64,000 bases of DNA, from assembly GCA_003164785.1 (NCBI GenBank), contig PLUE01000037.1, positions 1 to 64,000 on the forward strand, written 5' to 3'. This DNA is from Gammaproteobacteria bacterium. GTDB lineage: Bacteria; Pseudomonadota; Gammaproteobacteria; Steroidobacterales; Steroidobacteraceae. Made by a program: the position numbers and the translations under genes. The notes under the pieces are model-generated. The model was not told the origin of the DNA. It did no database searches and saw only the letters and a list, made by a program, of their open reading frames with translations. Position 1 is the first letter of the stretch; each line of letters starts with the position of its first letter. Below are positions 23,422 through 31,735 of the stretch, piece after piece.

Positions 23422-25557
23422 ATGCCGTGCGTCCACAACCACATTTTGCAAGCAGTGAAGGCACCAACATTGAACACCCAGTCAGTCCTCCCTGCACGCA
23501 CTTCGACCGAACCGCCGGAAGACTCGCGTCGCCGTCAGTTGATCGAGGTCACCATCGACAGCCTAGCTGAACTTGGCTACGTCGGCACCACGCTTGCGCA
23601 GGTAACGGGACGGGCCGGGGTGACGCCGGGGTTGGTGGCGCACTACTTCGGCGACAAGGACGGGCTGATGGATGCGGCGTTTCGATCGCTGGCGCGGCGG
23701 GTCGGTGCGCATGTCCGGGCGCGATTGCGGATGGTGAGTACTCCGCGGGGACGAATTCAAGCGGTCATCGATGCCAATCTGGCGCCCGAGGAATTTGCGC
23801 AAAGAACCGGCACGGCGTGGCTCGCCTTCTGGGGCCAGGTGTTGCAGGTGCCCAGCCTGAAGCGCGTGCAAGCGGTCTATCAGCGCCGCACGCTCACCAA
23901 TCTGCGCGCCGCGCTCAAGCTGCTCGTTCCCGCGGACGAGGCCCAGCGTCTGGCGGCGATGATCGCGGCGATGATCGACGGCGTCTGGTTGCGGGCGGCG
24001 CTCTCCGGATGGCGCGAGGCGGACAGCGAAAGTGCGCGTGCGTTGCTCACGGAATTCGTCGATGGGCGTTTGGCCGGGAAGGCCGCCGCGTCGGACGCCC
24101 CAAGTCGGGGCATGGGCGCGAGCCTGCCGCCGGCCGGCGAGCGTTTCGCCTCCGTCAATCCGGCCACCGGCGAGGTATTGGGGTACGTCAAGGTTGCCGG
24201 TGCGGCCGAGATCGACGCGGCGGTGCGTGCCGCGCAGAAGGCGCAGCCGGCGTGGGGCGCCAGCACCGGCGCGGAACGGGCGCGCATCCTGCGGCGCGCG
24301 GCGCAGATCCTGCGATCGCGAAACCAGGAACTCGCGGAACTCGAAACGCGCGACACCGGCAAGCCCATCCAGGAAACCCGGGTCGTCGACGTGATCTCCG
24401 GCGCGGATTGCTTCGAGTACTTTGCCTCGCTCGCGCAGAGCCTCAGCGGCGAACACATCGATCTGGGTCCGACGGCCTTCGGGTACACGCGGCGCGAGCC
24501 GCTGGGTGTGGTGGCCGGGATCGGCGCGGCCGGCCTAGGCGCCTGGAATTATCCGCTGCAGATCGCCTGCTGGAAGGCGGCGCCGGCGCTGGCCTGCGGC
24601 AACGCCATGATCTTCAAGCCGGCGGACCTCACACCGCTCACGGCGGTCAAGCTCGAGGCGATTCTGCTGGAGGCGGGGTTGCCTGCCGGGGTGTTTCAAG
24701 TCGTGCAAGGCTTTGCGGAAACCGGCCGGTTGCTGGCGCGGCATCCGGACATCCGCAAGATATCGCTCACCGGCGCGGTCGCCACGGGCAGGGTGGTGAT
24801 GACCGACGCGGCGCAGACGCTGAAGAGCGTGACGCTGGAACTCGGCGGCAAGTCGCCCCTGATCATCTTCGAGGACGCGAAGCTGGACAATGCGGTGTCC
24901 GGCGCGCTGCTCGCCAATTTCTATTCGTCGGGGCAGGTGTGTTCGAATGCCACGCGCGTGTTCGTTCACCGGGCCGTGAAGGCCGAGTTTCTGGCGCGCC
25001 TGGTCAAGCGGGTCGGGGCGATGCGCATCGGCGATCCGATGGACTCGGCCACGCAGGTGGGCGCGTTGGCCTCGGAGCAGCACATGCACAAGGTGCTCGG
25101 CTACATCGAGCGCGGCCGGGCGGAGGGCGCGAGACTGTTGATCGGCGGCCATCGGGTGACCACCGGGGAGCTGGCGAAGGGCTTTTTCGTCGCGCCGGCC
25201 ATCTTCGACGGATGCCGTGACGACATGGGCATCGTGCGCGAGGAGATCTTCGGGCCGGTGATGTCGGTCATGGAGTTCGAGGAGGAAGCCGAGGTGATCG
25301 CGCGCGCCAACTCCACGGAGTTCGGGCTTGCGGCGGGCGTATTCACCAACGATCTGACCCGAGCCCATCGCGTGATCGCCCAATTGCAGGCCGGAACCTG
25401 CTGGATCAACCACTACAACGTGACGCCGATCGAGCTGCCGTTCGGCGGCGTGAAGATGTCCGGCCTGGGCAGGGAGAACGGTCGCGCGGCCATCGAGCAT
25501 TACACGCAGCTGAAGAGCGTTTACGTCGCCATGGGCGATGTCGACGCGCCATATTGA
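23422..25557 (+). CDS. betI-betB: BetI repressor fused to betaine aldehyde dehydrogenase (BetI-BetB)
   Basis: One 711-residue open frame. Residues about 36-225 are a complete Bet[45 protein letters not shown] and [15 protein letters not shown]. Residues about 240-711 are Bet[11 protein letters not shown], catalytic Glu473 (LELGGKSP), catalytic Cys507 ([11 protein letters not shown]) and C-terminal [15 protein letters not shown]. BetB lacks its usual first ~18 residues, as a true fusion would. An internal ATG at 24112 could yield BetB alone but has no clear ribosome site. Near residue 370 there is a 5-residue insertion next to the WNYP oxyanion motif. Predicted: choline-responsive repression plus betaine aldehyde oxidation. 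betA follows after 25 bp. Confidence 0.85.
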   Translation: MPCVHNHILQAVKAPTLNTQSVLPARTSTEPPEDSRRRQLIEVTIDSLAELGYVGTTLAQVTGRAGVTPGLVAHYFGDKDGLMDAAFRSLARRVGAHVRARLRMVSTPRGRIQAVIDANLAPEEFAQRTGTAWLAFWGQVLQVPSLKRVQAVYQRRTLTNLRAALKLLVPADEAQRLAAMIAAMIDGVWLRAALSGWREADSESARALLTEFVDGRLAGKAAASDAPSRGMGASLPPAGERFASVNPATGEVLGYVKVAGAAEIDAAVRAAQKAQPAWGASTGAERARILRRAAQILRSRNQELAELETRDTGKPIQETRVVDVISGADCFEYFASLAQSLSGEHIDLGPTAFGYTRREPLGVVAGIGAAGLGAWNYPLQIACWKAAPALACGNAMIFKPADLTPLTAVKLEAILLEAGLPAGVFQVVQGFAETGRLLARHPDIRKISLTGAVATGRVVMTDAAQTLKSVTLELGGKSPLIIFEDAKLDNAVSGALLANFYSSGQVCSNATRVFVHRAVKAEFLARLVKRVGAMRIGDPMDSATQVGALASEQHMHKVLGYIERGRAEGARLLIGGHRVTTGELAKGFFVAPAIFDGCRDDMGIVREEIFGPVMSVMEFEEEAEVIARANSTEFGLAAGVFTNDLTRAHRVIAQLQAGTCWINHYNVTPIELPFGGVKMSGLGRENGRAAIEHYTQLKSVYVAMGDVDAPY

Positions 25558-25582
25558 ACTCAAGGAGCCAAAGGAACACCGC

Positions 25583-27244
25583 ATGAGCAATGAGACTTTC
25601 GATACCGTGATCGTCGGCGCCGGATCCGCGGGATGCGTGCTGGCGAATCGATTGAGCGCGGGCGGCACGCGCCGGGTGCTGGTGCTCGAATACGGCGGCT
25701 CCGACCGCTCCATCTTCATCCAGATGCCCTCGGCGCTGTCGATTCCGATGAACATGCCGAAGTACAACTGGTTCTATCACACCGAGCCCGAGCCGCACCT
25801 GGGCGGGCGCAGCATGCACACGCCGCGCGGCAAGGTGCTGGGCGGATCGTCCTCGATCAACGGACTGGTGTACATCCGCGGCAACCCGCAGGATTTCGAG
25901 CGCTGGGACAGTGAAGGCGCGGCAGGGTGGTCATATCGAGACGTGTTGCCGTATTTCAAACGCGCCGAGAACCGCGACGAAGGGGGCGACGAGTATCGCG
26001 GCAGCGGCGGCCCGCTGCAGACGCGGTACGGCACACTGAAGAATCCGCTGCACGCCGCGTGGCTCAAGGCGGGAACCGAAGCGGGATACCCGCCCTCGAC
26101 GGACGTCAACGGCTTCCGGCAGGAAGGCTTCGGCCGCATGGACATGACCGTGGGCGACGGCCGGCGCAGCAGCGCGTCGAACGTGTACCTGCGGCCGATC
26201 ATGTCGCGCCCCAATCTCAAGGTGCTGACGCATGCGCTGGCGACGCGCATCGTGTTCGACGGCCGGCGCGCCAAGGCGCTCGAATACACCCACGGCGGCA
26301 CCACGCACCGGGTGAACATCGGCCGTGAGTTGATCCTCGCGGGAGGCCCGATCAACTCGCCGCAGCTGTTGAAGCTGTCCGGCGTGGGTCCGGCGGCGGA
26401 GCTGCGGGCGCTCGGCATCGACGTGGTGCACGACCTGCCGGGGGTGGGCGAGAACCTCCAGGATCATCTGGAATTTTACTTTCAAGTCGCGTGCAAGGAG
26501 CCCATCAGCCTGTATTCGTCGATCAATCTGTGGAGCCGCGCGCTGATCGGTGCGCGCTGGCTGCTGCGCAAGGACGGCCTGGGCGCCACGAACCACTTCG
26601 AGACCTGTGGATTCATCCGCAGCCGGGCGGGGATCGCGTACCCCGACATTCAATATCATTTCCTGCCCATGGCGGTGGCCTACGATGGCTCGACACTGGC
26701 GCAGGAACATGGCTTCCAGGCCCACGTGGGACCGATGCGCACCAAGAGCCGCGGCTGGGTGCATCTCGCCTCGAAGAATCCCTTGGACAAGCCGAAGATC
26801 CTGTTCAACTACCTGAGCGAACCCGATGACTGGACCGAAATGCGGGCCTGCGTCCGACTCACCCGCGAGATTTTTGCGCAACCCGCCTTCGACCGCTATC
26901 GCGGCCGCGAGATCCAGCCGGGCCCCGACGTGCAGACCGATGCGCAGATCGATGAGTTCATCCGTGCCAAGGTGGAGAGTGCCTACCATCCCTCGTGTTC
27001 GTGCAAGATGGGCGCGGCGGATGACAAGATGGCCGTGGTCGATCCGCAGACGCGGGTGTATGGACTGAAGAACCTGCATGTGGTGGACTCGTCCATCATG
27101 CCCTCGGTGACGACCGGCAACCTGAACGCGCCGACCATCATGCTCGCCGAGAAGGCGGCGGATCATATCTTGGGCAAGGGGATGCTCGCGCCGGAGGACG
27201 CGCCGTTTTACTCGGCGTTGAACTGGCGGGAGGCGCAGCGCTGA
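25583..27244 (+). CDS. betA: Choline dehydrogenase, GMC family
   Basis: A 553-residue FAD flavoprotein that oxidises choline to betaine aldehyde at the inner membrane. FAD loop VIVGAGSAGCVLANRLS (8-24), GMC signature 1 (PRGKVLGGSSSINGLVYIRG), signature 2 (GGPINSPQLLKLSGVGP) and the C-terminal catalytic His region (SAYHPSCSCKMG, then VVDSSIMPSVTTGNLNAP). The ATG at 25583 is chosen for its AAAGGAA site and the family N-terminus. It directly follows the betI-betB fusion, giving a bet operon order of (IB)A. Confidence 0.93.
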   Translation: MSNETFDTVIVGAGSAGCVLANRLSAGGTRRVLVLEYGGSDRSIFIQMPSALSIPMNMPKYNWFYHTEPEPHLGGRSMHTPRGKVLGGSSSINGLVYIRGNPQDFERWDSEGAAGWSYRDVLPYFKRAENRDEGGDEYRGSGGPLQTRYGTLKNPLHAAWLKAGTEAGYPPSTDVNGFRQEGFGRMDMTVGDGRRSSASNVYLRPIMSRPNLKVLTHALATRIVFDGRRAKALEYTHGGTTHRVNIGRELILAGGPINSPQLLKLSGVGPAAELRALGIDVVHDLPGVGENLQDHLEFYFQVACKEPISLYSSINLWSRALIGARWLLRKDGLGATNHFETCGFIRSRAGIAYPDIQYHFLPMAVAYDGSTLAQEHGFQAHVGPMRTKSRGWVHLASKNPLDKPKILFNYLSEPDDWTEMRACVRLTREIFAQPAFDRYRGREIQPGPDVQTDAQIDEFIRAKVESAYHPSCSCKMGAADDKMAVVDPQTRVYGLKNLHVVDSSIMPSVTTGNLNAPTIMLAEKAADHILGKGMLAPEDAPFYSALNWREAQR

Positions 27245-27262
27245 GACGGCGGGTTTAATGCC

Positions 27263-27291
27263 GTTCCACAATTATGGAATGACGTTCCATA
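27263..27291. promoter_or_regulatory. IclR-type operator cluster
   Basis: Three alternating half-sites: TTCCA (27264-27268), TGGAA (27275-27279) and TTCCA (27285-27289). The last two form TATGGAA-TGACG-TTCCATA (27273-27291), a perfect 7-bp inverted repeat with TGGAA-N5-TTCCA spacing, as in the E. coli IclR box. It lies just after betA; no IclR gene is in the window. The rest of 27292-27518 shows no gene I can support. Confidence 0.45.
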
Positions 27292-27518
27292 GTTGTCTGT
27301 GGAGTTCCCGGTGACTGCCCTGGCCTGTTTTCACGAACTCGGTGAAGGCATTCCAGCCGCTCAATCTCTTGTCCGGCACAGGGTCCGCCACCCTCTGCAA
27401 AGGGATGGCAGCGCCCTGTTGAATGCACTCGTTCTTCAATCAAATCGACTTTGCCAGCTATAGCGCGCATAGTGGTTATTCGCCAGAAAGCGCCGTGCCT
27501 CTCGAGTACTTGATTTGA

Positions 27519-27707
27519 GCGATTCACTTCGCAACCGAGGGCGCCGCGTTGGATACGCTTTCAACCGATCCATCGATTCTGCAGGCTTGGACGGACGTCC
27601 TCGAGAACCTGCCTGACGCGGTGTTCATTGTCGCTATTCTGCCCAAGCCGGTGGACGTCAACGTGCTGCTGCGTGAGATTGCCGCTCTACTTGGCACGCA
27701 GCACTGA
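27519..27707 (+). pseudogene. Remnant of a PAS-containing hybrid histidine kinase
   Basis: An open stretch whose first part (ILQAWTDVLENLPDAVFIV) looks like the start of a PAS domain and whose last part (LPKPVDVNVLLREIAALLG) is the end of a receiver domain, with the conserved Lys-Pro. Everything between (the rest of PAS, the kinase and most of the receiver) is missing. The simplest reading is one large in-frame deletion in a hybrid sensor kinase. No good start codon or ribosome site; TTG at 27549 is possible. Confidence 0.55.
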
Positions 27708-27743
27708 CGTGCATTTCAAACCAGGATTCAATACGGGAGATCT

Positions 27744-27818
27744 ATGAGTGCATCATCAAGAACGCGGGCGCCGCTCCGTCTTCCTGAAATTCAAGCGCTC
27801 GAGCAGCTATCGACATGA
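27744..27818 (+). CDS. 24-residue leader ORF coupled to the diguanylate cyclase
   Basis: MSASSRTRAPLRLPEIQALE plus four residues, with GGGAG about 6 bp before the ATG and its stop overlapping the next start (ATGA). It may be a translational-coupling leader for the cyclase, or the preserved 5' end of a deleted gene. No homology recognised. Confidence 0.35.
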   Translation: MSASSRTRAPLRLPEIQALEQLST

Positions 27819-29164
27819 CGCGGATTACAGAATACGCCCGAGAATTGCTCGATGCAGCTCCTGACGCCATGATCATTGCCGACTCGTGCGGAACAATTAT
27901 TTACGCAAATGACCAAACGGAAGTTCTGTTTGGCTACATCCATGGCGCGCTGCTTGGCAAGCAAATAGAAATGCTCCTTCCCGAGCGGTTTCGGACAGCC
28001 CATCCGGGCCTACGCGATTCTTATGCGCACAATCCACGTTTGCGCCTCATGGGTGAGAACCGGGAGTTGTACGCGCAACATCAGGACGGCTCGGAGTTCC
28101 GGGTCGAAATCCGCTTGAGTGCCCTGCAAACCGACGAGGGACTACTCATTTCCAGCACCATCCGAGACATCAGCGCGCGTGGGGATCTCTCGCTGAAGAC
28201 GCGTCTCCTGATTCAGCCCGCCGATTCTGAGCGTCCGGGTCAAGCGGGCGAATTGCTCGAGGCAAGGGAACGCGCCCAAGGCACGCTGAACTCTATCGGC
28301 GACGCGGTCATCAGCACCGACCTGGCGGGTAATGTGAGCTATCTCAATCCGGTCGCTGAAAAGTTGACTGGCTGGTCGCTAGCAGACGCGACTGGGCGGC
28401 CTCTTCAAGAGGTACTGACGATCATCAATGACAGTGAAACTGCACCCATGCTCAGCCTTCAGTCGGCCCTGGCAGAGATCGGCATCGTGAACACATCGGC
28501 AAGCGGGATCTTGAGCCGGCGCGACGGAGCGGAATTCGCGATTGAACACTCCGCAGCGCCCATGCAGGATGACGGCGGAGAAGACATCGGTGCGGTGATG
28601 GTGTTTCGCGACGTGAGCGTCGCGCGTGCCATCACGCAGAAACTTGCCTATGCCGTTCACCACGACGCGCTCACGGGGTTGCCAAACCGCCTGCTGTTGG
28701 ATTCTCGGTTGACGCAAGCCCTGGCGTTGGCTCGCCGTCACAATCATGCGGTTGCCGTTCTATTCTTGGATTTAGATGGCTTCAAATTGGTCAACGATAC
28801 CTTGGGTCACCCGGTCGGCGACCGCCTCTTGGAGTCGGTCGCTCGCCTTTTGCAGCGATGCGTACGTAGCACTGACACCGTCAGTCGCTACGGAGGCGAT
28901 GAATTCGTGGTGCTGTTGTCGGAAATCTCGCTTCCGGCCGATGCCGTTATCTTTGCTGAGAAGATCCTCGATGCCCTGCGCATGCCACATACGATCGACG
29001 CGCATACCCTTCTCGTTACCGCGAGTATCGGAATTGGGTTCTTCCCCCACGACGGCAATGATCCACAAACGTTGCTGCGCAACGCAGACGATGCAATGTT
29101 CGAAGCAAAGCGCCCCGGAGGAAACACTTACCAACTGTGGAGCCGATCTGGAAAATATGTGTGA
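27815..29164 (+). CDS. PAS-PAS-GGDEF diguanylate cyclase
   Basis: A 449-residue soluble enzyme making cyclic di-GMP. PAS1 spans about 8-125 (LLDAAPDAMIIADSCG), PAS2 about 150-275 (TLNSIGDAVISTDLAGNV), and GGDEF about 285-445, with the intact active-site motif YGGDEF at about 358-363. RSTD five residues before it matches the RxxD inhibitory site, so product feedback is expected. No EAL domain. No membrane segments, so it senses cytoplasmic signals. The codon usage is AT-richer than the bet genes. Confidence 0.92.
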   Translation: MTRITEYARELLDAAPDAMIIADSCGTIIYANDQTEVLFGYIHGALLGKQIEMLLPERFRTAHPGLRDSYAHNPRLRLMGENRELYAQHQDGSEFRVEIRLSALQTDEGLLISSTIRDISARGDLSLKTRLLIQPADSERPGQAGELLEARERAQGTLNSIGDAVISTDLAGNVSYLNPVAEKLTGWSLADATGRPLQEVLTIINDSETAPMLSLQSALAEIGIVNTSASGILSRRDGAEFAIEHSAAPMQDDGGEDIGAVMVFRDVSVARAITQKLAYAVHHDALTGLPNRLLLDSRLTQALALARRHNHAVAVLFLDLDGFKLVNDTLGHPVGDRLLESVARLLQRCVRSTDTVSRYGGDEFVVLLSEISLPADAVIFAEKILDALRMPHTIDAHTLLVTASIGIGFFPHDGNDPQTLLRNADDAMFEAKRPGGNTYQLWSRSGKYV

Positions 29165-29224
29165 TCGATGCGCGATCGCAGGGATGTGATCAGGGGCGGG
29201 TATTGATCGCTCGAAACGTATTGC

Positions 29225-29267
29225 TTGACCCGTTCCCCGTAACGCGTTACGGTGTAACGCGTTACAC
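29225..29267 (+). promoter_or_regulatory. mazEF module 2 promoter with twin palindromes
   Basis: TTGACC at 29225-29230 is a -35-like hexamer; a weak -10 (TACGGT) follows after 17 bp. Two perfect 16-bp palindromes abut: CCGTAACGCGTTACGG (29237-29252) and GTGTAACGCGTTACAC (29252-29267), sharing the core GTAACGCGTTAC with 15-bp periodicity. They cover the -10 region and end 14 bp before the antitoxin ATG. Confidence 0.7.
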
Positions 29268-29281
29268 AATGGAGAAAGACC

Positions 29282-29485
29282 ATGGCACAGACTGCCGAGC
29301 GAATGAAAGCGATGCGTGAACGGCGCCGTGCTCGTGGCTTGCGGGAATTGCGTTTGGTCGTACCGGATGCGCGCTCGAAGGCAGTCCAAAAGCGCGTCGC
29401 CAAGCAGGTGGCGGGTCTGGATCGTTCGCGCGAGTCGGAGGCAATGCGGTGGACAGAGTCGGTTGCGGAATTTGATGCCCAATGA
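29282..29485 (+). CDS. MazE-like antitoxin, DUF3018 type (module 2)
   Basis: A 67-residue basic protein (ERMKAMRERRRARGLRELRL) of the antitoxin family found upstream of MazF toxins, with a short acidic end (SVAEFDAQ). The N-terminal ribbon-like basic region probably binds the tandem palindromes just upstream. GGAG lies 9 bp before the ATG. It is coupled to the toxin gene by ATGA. Confidence 0.8.
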   Translation: MAQTAERMKAMRERRRARGLRELRLVVPDARSKAVQKRVAKQVAGLDRSRESEAMRWTESVAEFDAQ

Positions 29486-29811
29486 AGCGCGGCGATGTCG
29501 TGACAGTTGCGGCTGCCGGCGACTATGGCAAGCCGCGTCCCGCAGTGATTGTCCAGACGGATGCACTCCCGGCCGAGCATGCCTCTGTCGTTATCTGCCA
29601 GATGACCTCCGAATGCAACGATGCGCCTGATTTTCGGGTGACGATTGATCCGACCAAGCAGAACGGATTGCGGGTGAGGTCTCAGGTGATGGCCGACAAA
29701 CCGGTCACCGTTCGGCGGGAGCGAATTGGTCGGCAGGTCGGTCATCTCGATGACAAGGATATCTCGAGACTGAATGTCGCTTTGGCATTCGTCATGGGCC
29801 TGGCGGACTAG
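29482..29811 (+). CDS. MazF/PemK-type endoribonuclease toxin (module 2)
   Basis: A 109-residue MazF-family toxin: MKRGDVVTVAAAGDYGKPRP at the N-terminus (RGDVV and the KPRPAVIVQ strand), VVICQMTSE, and DKPVTVRRERIGRQVGHL. Sequence and antitoxin type differ from module 1 at 6628, so the two modules are not recent duplicates and should not cross-neutralise. It appears intact. Confidence 0.87.
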   Translation: MKRGDVVTVAAAGDYGKPRPAVIVQTDALPAEHASVVICQMTSECNDAPDFRVTIDPTKQNGLRVRSQVMADKPVTVRRERIGRQVGHLDDKDISRLNVALAFVMGLAD

Positions 29812-29844
29812 CAACGTCCGCTCCATCAGAATTCCCGACGTCGC

Positions 29845-31722
29845 CTATTCCAGCGCCTCGAGCCACGGTAACGGGCTGCGCCCGCGCTTCAACAGCGCCA
29901 GACGATAGGTCGCCTCGGGCAGCAGATAGTCGAAGTAGAAAGCGGCCGTCGTCAGCTTGTCGCGATAAAAGGCGTCCGACTGCGCCTTGGGTGCGGCGAT
30001 GCGCGCCATGCGCGCCCACAGGACGCCGAGGAGGCTGAGGCCCACCAGCCGGAGAAAGTCGCTCGCGACTCGATGCGGCAATTCCGGATCGCGCATGGCG
30101 TCGTCGACGATGGCGGCGGTTGCCTCGCTGAGGCCTGCATGGAGCTCCGACAGCGCATTGCCCATGGCGAGCGCGCTGCCGATGGATTGGTGCTTCGGGC
30201 TCGCGTTGCACGCAGCGGCTTCATCGCGAAGTTCGTCCAGCACCAGGTTGAATTTTGCGCCCTTGTCGCCCACCACCTTCCTGACCAGCAGGTCGATGGC
30301 CTGAATCTCGTTGGTGCCCTCGTAGATCATGGCGATGCGCGAGTCGCGCACCGTCTGCTCGATGCCGAACTCCCGGACATACCCGTAGCCGCCCCAGATC
30401 TGCAGCGCGGCGCTCGACAGCTCGAAGCCGTTCTCCGTGAGGAAGGCCTTGACCACCGGCGTGAGCAGCGCCACGAGGTCGTGGGCGCCGGCGCGACGCG
30501 CCGCGTCGGGATGGTGATCGGCGACGTCGAGCAAGTGGGCGGACCAGTAGGCGAGGGCGCGGCCGCCCTGCACCATGGCCTGCAGCGTCATCAGCGTGCG
30601 CCGCACGCCGGCGTGCTGAATGATGGGGCTCGCGGCCGGCCCGGCGGCGGGTGCCGGCGTGCCGGCGGGCGCCGTGGTCGCCATCGACTCGGTTCGCCGC
30701 GGCAGGGCGCGCATCTGTACGCGTTCGGCCGCGTAGCGATGGGCGTTTTGATAGGCAGCCTCGGCATGGCCGAGGCCTTGCAGTCCGACGTGCAGCCGGG
30801 CGGCATTCATCATGACGAACATGGCGGCAAGGCCGCGATGCGGCTGGCCGATCAGCCAGCCGTGGGCGTCCTTGAAGCGCAGGACGCAGGTGGCGCTGCC
30901 CTTGATGCCCATCTTGTGTTCGATGCCGTCGCAGCACACGCCGTTCGGTTGGTCGTGGTGCTCGCCCTGGAATTTCGGGACGAGGAACAGGGAAATGCCG
31001 CGGCTGCCGGCGGGTGCATCGGGCAGGCGTGCGAGGACCAGGTGGACGATGTTCGGCGACATGTCTTGATCGCCGCCGGAGATGAAGATCTTCGAGCCGT
31101 TGAGGGCATAGCGCTCGTTGAGGGCATCGCGCTGCTCGCCGAGGGGCAGCGCACCGACGGGCCGCGCGCCGACGTGCACCGCCTGCGTGCGCAGCAGTCC
31201 GACGTCCGTGCCTGCCTGGGGTTCGGTCAGGCACATGGTGGCGAGCCATTCGCCGCTGACGATCTTCGGCAAATAGGTGGACTTCAGGAACTCGGAACCG
31301 TGCGCGCGGATGCATTCGTGGGCGCCGTGGGCGAGTCCGGCGTACATGGTCCAGGCGTGGTTGGTCGAGTTCAGCATTTCGTAAACCGCGGCGTTCAACA
31401 GCTGGGGCAGGCCTTGGCCGCCGTTTTCCGGGTCGCAGGCCAGCGCCGGCCAGCCGCCCTCGCAATATTGCCGATACACCGCGGGAAATCCGGCCGGGGT
31501 GATGACGTGCCCGTCGACCAGGCGGCAGCCCTGGGCGTCGCCATCGGCGTTGGTGGGCGCCAGCACGTCCGTGGCGAAGCGGCTGGCTTCGCCGAGGATC
31601 TGCGGCACGGTATCGCCGTCCACCTCGGCAAATCGTGGGATCTTCTGCCATTCGGACGGTGCGTCGAGCAGTTCGTTGATGACGAACTGCATGTCGCGAA
31701 CGGGGGCGATGTAATTCCACAT
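29845..31722 (-). CDS. Large acyl-CoA dehydrogenase (DmdC/AidB-like, about 600 residues)
   Basis: A 625-residue acyl-CoA dehydrogenase with the extended C-terminal domain of the DmdC/3-methylmercaptopropionyl-CoA dehydrogenase group. CLTEPQAGTDVG near residue 165, a middle FAD domain, and the catalytic-region MIYEGTNEIQ with the usual Glu near 450. A low-complexity Ala/Pro/Gly stretch (TTAPAGTPAPAAGPAA) near 355-370 is an unusual insert. The start at 31722 has AGGAA 8 bp upstream. It is the last gene of the leftward cluster; the substrate is unknown. Confidence 0.88.
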   Translation of the reverse strand: MWNYIAPVRDMQFVINELLDAPSEWQKIPRFAEVDGDTVPQILGEASRFATDVLAPTNADGDAQGCRLVDGHVITPAGFPAVYRQYCEGGWPALACDPENGGQGLPQLLNAAVYEMLNSTNHAWTMYAGLAHGAHECIRAHGSEFLKSTYLPKIVSGEWLATMCLTEPQAGTDVGLLRTQAVHVGARPVGALPLGEQRDALNERYALNGSKIFISGGDQDMSPNIVHLVLARLPDAPAGSRGISLFLVPKFQGEHHDQPNGVCCDGIEHKMGIKGSATCVLRFKDAHGWLIGQPHRGLAAMFVMMNAARLHVGLQGLGHAEAAYQNAHRYAAERVQMRALPRRTESMATTAPAGTPAPAAGPAASPIIQHAGVRRTLMTLQAMVQGGRALAYWSAHLLDVADHHPDAARRAGAHDLVALLTPVVKAFLTENGFELSSAALQIWGGYGYVREFGIEQTVRDSRIAMIYEGTNEIQAIDLLVRKVVGDKGAKFNLVLDELRDEAAACNASPKHQSIGSALAMGNALSELHAGLSEATAAIVDDAMRDPELPHRVASDFLRLVGLSLLGVLWARMARIAAPKAQSDAFYRDKLTTAAFYFDYLLPEATYRLALLKRGRSPLPWLEALE

Positions 31723-31735
31723 GGGGTTCGTTCCT

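Noticed and set aside
24112-25557. BetB as a separate gene starting at the internal ATG
   Set aside because: No Shine-Dalgarno-like sequence before 24112 and no stop between it and BetI; kept only as a possible alternative product of the fused gene.
27255-27527. 90-codon minus-strand ORF downstream of betA
   Set aside because: No ribosome site or family pattern, and it overlaps the IclR-like operator cluster and the kinase remnant.
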